Source: JAIRTY01 sp050257395 (lineage in GTDB: Bacteria; Actinomycetota; Actinomycetes; Streptosporangiales; Streptosporangiaceae). Taken from it: a stretch of DNA of 43,595 nucleotides. Of this stretch, positions 40,175 through 43,595 are shown in pieces (within the stretch, counting starts at the first letter, position 1; each line of letters starts with the position of its first letter). The DNA lies in assembly GCA_050257395.1 (NCBI GenBank), contig JBLMWU010000206.1, positions 1 to 43,595 on the forward strand. The letters run 5' to 3'. Under the pieces are notes generated by a model that searched no databases, was not told where the DNA came from, and saw only the letters and a program-made list of their open reading frames with translations. Both the position numbers and the translations under genes were made by a program.

Positions 40175-41866
40175 TCAGCCGCGTCCGCCCAGGCTGTTGG
40201 CCCAGGGCGCGAACATGTAGGCGAACGAGGAGACCGCGCCGGTCAGTTTGCTGTTCAGGATCAGCACTGACGTCGGCTGGACATTGGGGATCCACGGCAG
40301 CTGCTGGGCGGTGAGCTGTTCCGCCTTGACCATCAGCGCCGCCCGCTGGTTCGGGTCCGCGGTGCTGCGGGCCTGCTCCAGCGCGGCGGTGATCGCCGGG
40401 TTGCTGTAGCTGTCGTAGTTCTGGGAGCCGCCCGGCAGGTCGAACGTGGACAGCAGCCCGGCCGGGTCGGCGTAGTCGCCGTAGTTGATGGTGAGGAACC
40501 CGTCGATGCCGGCCCGGGCCTTGGGGTCGATGAAGAAGTTGATGTAGTTCTGCGCCGACACCGACTTGAGCACCACCTTGAGCCCGATCGCCTGGGCGGC
40601 GGCCTGGTAGGCCCCGGTGACGGCGGAGATGTTCGCGAGCTGGCTGGAGGTGCCGATGGTGAGGGTCTTGCCGGCGGCGCCGGCCTGCTGAACCAGCTTC
40701 TTCGCCTCGGCGAGATTCTGGTTCAGCACCGGCGCCTTGCTGTAGGAGGCGGTGAACACGCTGCGCCCGTAGCCGAAGGTGCCGGGGTTCGACAGCCAGC
40801 GCGGCATCAGCGCCGCGCCCTTGTAGACCGAGTCGATGATCCCCTGCCGGTCCAGCGCCAGCGACAGCGCCCGGCGCACCCGCAGGTCACCGAGTGCGCC
40901 CTTGAGGCTGGAGACGATGAACGCGTCGGTGGACCAGCCCGGCCCCTGGTAGACCCTGACCGCGCTGCTGTTCTTCAGCTGATCCAGGGTGGCCAGGCCA
41001 GCGGCGTAGGTGCCCTGGATCCCGCCGGTCAGCAGGGCCGAGGTGAGCGCGGACACGTCCGGCGCGCCCTTGATCGTGATCTGCTGCACCAGCGGATGGG
41101 CGGAGCCCTGCCAGTAGTGGGGGTTCGCCACCGCGGTGACCCCGACCCCCGGCGTCCAGGACCTGAACATGTAGGCGCCGGTGCACATGATCTTCCCGGC
41201 CGGGGTGCCGTAGTTCTTGCCCTGCGCCTGCGCGAAGCTCTTCTCGATGATGATGCCGGGCATCGAGGCCAGCTCGCCCTGCAGCCAGTAGTCGGGCTGC
41301 TTGAGGGTGATCGTCACCTGGCTGGCGCCGGTCGCCTTGATCGAGGAGACCCGGTTGAACACCGCGCCGTAGAAGCCGCCTAGCTTCGGGTCGGTGTTGC
41401 GCTGCAGGCTGTACACCACGTCGGCCGGGGTCACCGGGTGGCCGTCCCAGAACTTCGCCCCCGGGCGGAGGGTGAACACGAAGCTGGTGGGGGACGGGCT
41501 CGCCACGCTGGCCAGCCCCGGCTGCAGCGAGCCGTCCGGGGCCTGGCGCAGCAGCGACTCGCACATCAGCGAGTCGGCGGTGTTCTCCGGGTAGTCGAAC
41601 GCGAAGATCGGGTCGAGCGAGTTCACGTCCCGGTACACCGCCCAGGTGACGGACGTGACGGCCGTCTTGCCGGCCGGCGTGGTCGCCACCAGGCCCTTGG
41701 TGGGGGAGACGTTGCCGGCGCTGCCGCCGGCGCTGCCGGCTGAGCGGCCGCAGGCGGCCGCCAGCAGCGCGGCTGCCGCCAGGCCGGTCACCGTGGCGAT
41801 CGTCCTGCGGCGCGTCTTCCCGCGGCGCGGGACTGCCGGGCCGCTGGCTCTTCCGCTGATGCTCAT
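40175..41866 (-). CDS. Solute-binding lipoprotein of the peptide/nickel (SBP_bac_5) family
   Basis: The predicted protein has 563 residues. An Arg-rich N-terminus (RRGKTRRRTIATVTG) and LLAAACGRSAG give a lipoprotein signal with Cys anchor, then a Gly/Ser linker. The family 5 binding-protein core has VYRDVNSLDPIFAFDYPEN, FTLRPGAKFWDGHPVTPADVVYSLQ, DLRVRRALSLALDRQGIID and a C-terminal domain ending YMFAPWAN. It delivers an oligopeptide-like ligand to the DppB/DppC permease. The ATG overlaps the TetR stop (ATGA at 41863), an unusual tight coupling of regulator and binding protein. Confidence 0.92.
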   Translation of the reverse strand: MSISGRASGPAVPRRGKTRRRTIATVTGLAAAALLAAACGRSAGSAGGSAGNVSPTKGLVATTPAGKTAVTSVTWAVYRDVNSLDPIFAFDYPENTADSLMCESLLRQAPDGSLQPGLASVASPSPTSFVFTLRPGAKFWDGHPVTPADVVYSLQRNTDPKLGGFYGAVFNRVSSIKATGASQVTITLKQPDYWLQGELASMPGIIIEKSFAQAQGKNYGTPAGKIMCTGAYMFRSWTPGVGVTAVANPHYWQGSAHPLVQQITIKGAPDVSALTSALLTGGIQGTYAAGLATLDQLKNSSAVRVYQGPGWSTDAFIVSSLKGALGDLRVRRALSLALDRQGIIDSVYKGAALMPRWLSNPGTFGYGRSVFTASYSKAPVLNQNLAEAKKLVQQAGAAGKTLTIGTSSQLANISAVTGAYQAAAQAIGLKVVLKSVSAQNYINFFIDPKARAGIDGFLTINYGDYADPAGLLSTFDLPGGSQNYDSYSNPAITAALEQARSTADPNQRAALMVKAEQLTAQQLPWIPNVQPTSVLILNSKLTGAVSSFAYMFAPWANSLGGRG

Positions 41867-42567
41867 GGCTTCGAACCTTTCTGAGTGACCCGGGCGGTCC
41901 TGTGCCCGCCGTCTTGTCCGTGTGGCTGCCGCTGCCGGGTTCTCAGCTCGATCGCGTCGAGCATCAGGTCGAGCCCGTAGCTGAACGCGACGTCGACGTC
42001 GCGATAGAGCGAGTCCGCGGTGCTGACCAGATTCGGGAACCGTCCCGGCGGCAGCCGGCGGAACACCCCCCGCCAGCCGGCGAGGCTTTCCTCGGTGGCG
42101 CGGGCATCGAACACCGTCGCGCCGATCGTGTAGGTCTCCAGCGCCTCGTAGGCGACGGGCACCTCGTCGTCGCCCAGTCCTGCCTCACGCAGCAGCGCGA
42201 GGCAGCGCTCGACGTTGCCGAACCCGTTCTCCAGCTTCGGGGGTGACAGCTGGAGCGCCAGCAGGGCCCGCGGGTGCAGCAGGTAGACGCGGCGGAGCGC
42301 GAGCAGCAGGCCGCGCAGCCGTTCCCGCCACTCTCCGCCCGGCCCGTCGGCGTCGACCACCTGGGCCAGCAGCCGGTCCGCCGCCGCCGCGATGATCTCG
42401 TTCTTGTCCTCAAAGTGCCGGTAGACCGCGGTGGGGTCGACTCCCAGCTCGCTGCCGAGCCGCCGCAGGCTGATGTCGTCGCCCTCCTCGGCCTCCACCA
42501 GCCGGAGGTAGGCGTCGACGATCACGTCCCGGGACAGCCGGCTCGCGGCCGGATGCTTGGCTGCCAT
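41863..42567 (-). CDS. TetR family regulator leading the peptide/amide operon
   Basis: The predicted protein has 234 residues from ATG 42567. The HTH is SRDVIVDAYLRLVEAEEGDDISLRRLGSELG, here in parts, then VDPTAVYRHFEDKNEIIAAAADR, the form seen in TetR proteins with a TetR_C (class C) domain such as TetR itself. The C-terminal helices include LLALRRVYLLHPRALLALQL and ETYTIGATVFDARATEE. It is the first gene of the operon and its stop overlaps the binding-protein start. The operator and a leaderless promoter lie directly upstream. It probably senses the imported compound or a hydrolysis product. Confidence 0.88.
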   Translation of the reverse strand: MAAKHPAASRLSRDVIVDAYLRLVEAEEGDDISLRRLGSELGVDPTAVYRHFEDKNEIIAAAADRLLAQVVDADGPGGEWRERLRGLLLALRRVYLLHPRALLALQLSPPKLENGFGNVERCLALLREAGLGDDEVPVAYEALETYTIGATVFDARATEESLAGWRGVFRRLPPGRFPNLVSTADSLYRDVDVAFSYGLDLMLDAIELRTRQRQPHGQDGGHRTARVTQKGSKP

Positions 42568-42573
42568 GCAGGC

Positions 42574-42625
42574 ATGATGACCACCGTCAACGCGGCTGTC
42601 AACAGTGTTGACAACACAGTTGACA
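42574..42625 (-). promoter_or_regulatory. Operon promoter with TGTCAAC operator half-sites
   Basis: On the plus strand TGTCAAC (42597-42603), AGT, GTTGACA (42607-42613) is a perfect palindrome, and a third GTTGACA lies at 42619-42625. The minus-strand -35 TTGACA (42602-42597) falls inside it, followed after 17 bp by CATCAT (42579-42574) as -10. The ATG starts six bases further on, so the message is probably leaderless. Binding of the TetR protein would occlude the -35. Confidence 0.7.
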
Positions 42626-42664
42626 AGCGTGGCCGGGGGATCACGCCGGGTGACCTCGGGGCGG

Positions 42665-43582
42665 CTAGTGCCGCTGGTACGCGAGGTCACCGCGGAGCCA
42701 GGTCTGGGTGACGGCTGCCTGGCAGATCTCGGCGGCCGGCAGGTGGGCCAGGTCGGCGTCGATCACGGCGAGGTCGGCGTCGCTGCCAGGGTGGATGACA
42801 CCGGCGGCGCCGTCCTGGCCGTTCGTTCCGGCGCTGCCGGAGGTGTAGGCGGCCAGCACCGTTTCCAGGGACAGCGCCTGCCCGGGCAGGAACGGGTCGC
42901 CGCCGTGCCCGCCCGCGCTGGCGGGCAGGCTGCGGTTGACCGCGACGTGCATGCCCCACAGCGGGTTGGGGCTGCTGACCGGCCAGTCGCTGCCCCCGCA
43001 CAGCGGCGCGCCCGCGGACTGCAGCGACCGGAACGGGTACTGCCAGCCGGCGCGGCGCTCGCCGAGGAACGGGATGGTCAGCTCGTCCATCTGCGGCTCG
43101 TGCGTCGCCCACAGCGGCTGGAGGTTCGCGGTGGCGCCCAGCTGCGCGAACCGCGGGATGTCGGCGGGGTGCACCAGCTGCAGGTGCGCCAGGTGGTGGC
43201 GCAGCGCCCAGGCGCCGCTGGCGGCCCGGGCGGCCGCGATGGCGTCCAGCGCGTTGCGCACGGCCCGGTCGCCGAGGGCGTGGAAGTGGACCTGGAAGCC
43301 CTCGGCGTCCAGCGCGGTGACGAACCGCGGCAGCTCGGCCGGGTCGATGAAGTCGAGTCCGGAGTGGTGGCTGTCGCAGCCGTCGCTGTCCAGGTAGGGC
43401 TCCAGCATGGCGGCGGTGTGGTTCTCGGCCACCCCGTCCAGCATCATCTTCACGCTGGTGGCCCGGAACCGCGGCGGCCCGGCGGCCCCGATCCGCCGCC
43501 GTTCCAGCAGCTCGGGAAGCTGCTCCAGGCCCCGGTTGCGGTCCCACCACAGCGCACCGACCACGGTGGCCCGCAGGGTGCC
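42665..43582 (-). CDS. YtcJ-like metal-dependent amidohydrolase, N-terminally truncated
   Basis: About 306 residues are visible; the start lies beyond the right edge. Signatures of the amidohydrolase_3 (YtcJ) group are KMMLDGVAENHTAAM (candidate carboxylated Lys), VHFHALGDRAVRNALDA (metal HxH and Asp), LQPLWATHEPQM, and GSDWPVSSPNPLWGMHVAVNR. The C-terminal composite domain ends SDADLAVIDADLAHLP. The N-terminal HxH is missing with the cut. These enzymes hydrolyse N-acyl or formamide-type bonds of varied substrates. It reads toward the TetR-led operon and its stop is 98 bp before the TetR ATG, so it may belong to the same pathway. Confidence 0.85.
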   Translation of the reverse strand, partial: GTLRATVVGALWWDRNRGLEQLPELLERRRIGAAGPPRFRATSVKMMLDGVAENHTAAMLEPYLDSDGCDSHHSGLDFIDPAELPRFVTALDAEGFQVHFHALGDRAVRNALDAIAAARAASGAWALRHHLAHLQLVHPADIPRFAQLGATANLQPLWATHEPQMDELTIPFLGERRAGWQYPFRSLQSAGAPLCGGSDWPVSSPNPLWGMHVAVNRSLPASAGGHGGDPFLPGQALSLETVLAAYTSGSAGTNGQDGAAGVIHPGSDADLAVIDADLAHLPAAEICQAAVTQTWLRGDLAYQRH

Positions 43583-43595
43583 GGGGGGGGGGGGG
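43583..43595. other. Terminal run of 13 G, probable artefact
   Basis: The last 13 bases are all G. Translated, they would give a Gly/Pro run that the amidohydrolase family lacks. Poly-G is the no-signal read of two-colour sequencers, so the true sequence probably ends at or before 43582. Confidence 0.75.

Noticed and set aside
42598..42700. Short plus-strand frame with NAAVNSVDNTVDK from the operator region
   Set aside because: It is the translation of the TGTCAAC repeats themselves, with no ribosome site.
1..43595. CRISPR arrays, tRNA or rRNA genes, insertion sequences, prophage genes
   Set aside because: No repeat-spacer pattern, cloverleaf, transposase motif or phage structural gene was seen by reading; covariance-model searches were not possible here.

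Overview
The window is GC-rich DNA (codon third positions almost all G or C) with dense, overlapping genes, many GTG starts and several apparently leaderless promoters. It carries a BldC-like regulator, an actinobacterial-type LexA box and an imuA'-imuB-dnaE2 mutasome, so the source is an actinomycete (Actinomycetota). I cannot name the genus. The left edge cuts an AIM24-family gene. The right edge cuts an amidohydrolase gene and ends in a 13-base G run that looks like a sequencing or assembly artefact, so this is probably a whole contig.

Layout. 1-9.1 kb: AIM24 protein (partial), a secreted coiled-coil protein with a cell-wall-type C-terminal domain, a GH3 lipoprotein, a membrane-embedded spermidine-synthase-like protein, a secreted SMP-30/NHL propeller, a thiolase-like enzyme and a divergent MDR oxidoreductase. 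9.1-17.3 kb: a MarR-GNAT fusion with a palindrome over its start codon, a MarR/DHA2 efflux pair, two short gene remnants, a CDF-like cation transporter divergent from an MFS permease, and an FtsX/LolD-type ABC operon ending in a TetR gene. 17.3-22.6 kb: the imuA'-imuB-dnaE2 SOS mutagenesis operon behind a LexA box. 22.7-28.5 kb: TetR/cupin divergent pair, a small membrane protein, an ABC-2 exporter-TetR operon behind four TTCATGAA boxes spaced exactly 14 bp apart, tspO with its start codon in the loop of a 16-bp perfect hairpin, and a secreted protein with seven CX5C repeats. 28.5-33.9 kb: lon and a bldC-like gene, a membrane protein/winged-helix pair behind twin ACTTTCC-N5-GGAAAG operators, and 6-phosphogluconate dehydrogenase.

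33.9-42.6 kb is the most coherent unit: an eight-gene minus-strand operon of TetR, dipeptide-type binding protein, permeases DppB and DppC, ATPases DppD and DppF, an amidase-signature enzyme and a NylB-like beta-lactamase-fold hydrolase. All junctions overlap or nearly touch. A partial YtcJ-type amidohydrolase lies just upstream. The layout suggests regulated import of a small oligo-amide or peptide followed by intracellular hydrolysis by two enzymes that resemble the nylon-oligomer hydrolases NylA and NylB. The substrate is unknown.

No rRNA, tRNA, CRISPR array, insertion sequence or prophage gene was recognised.
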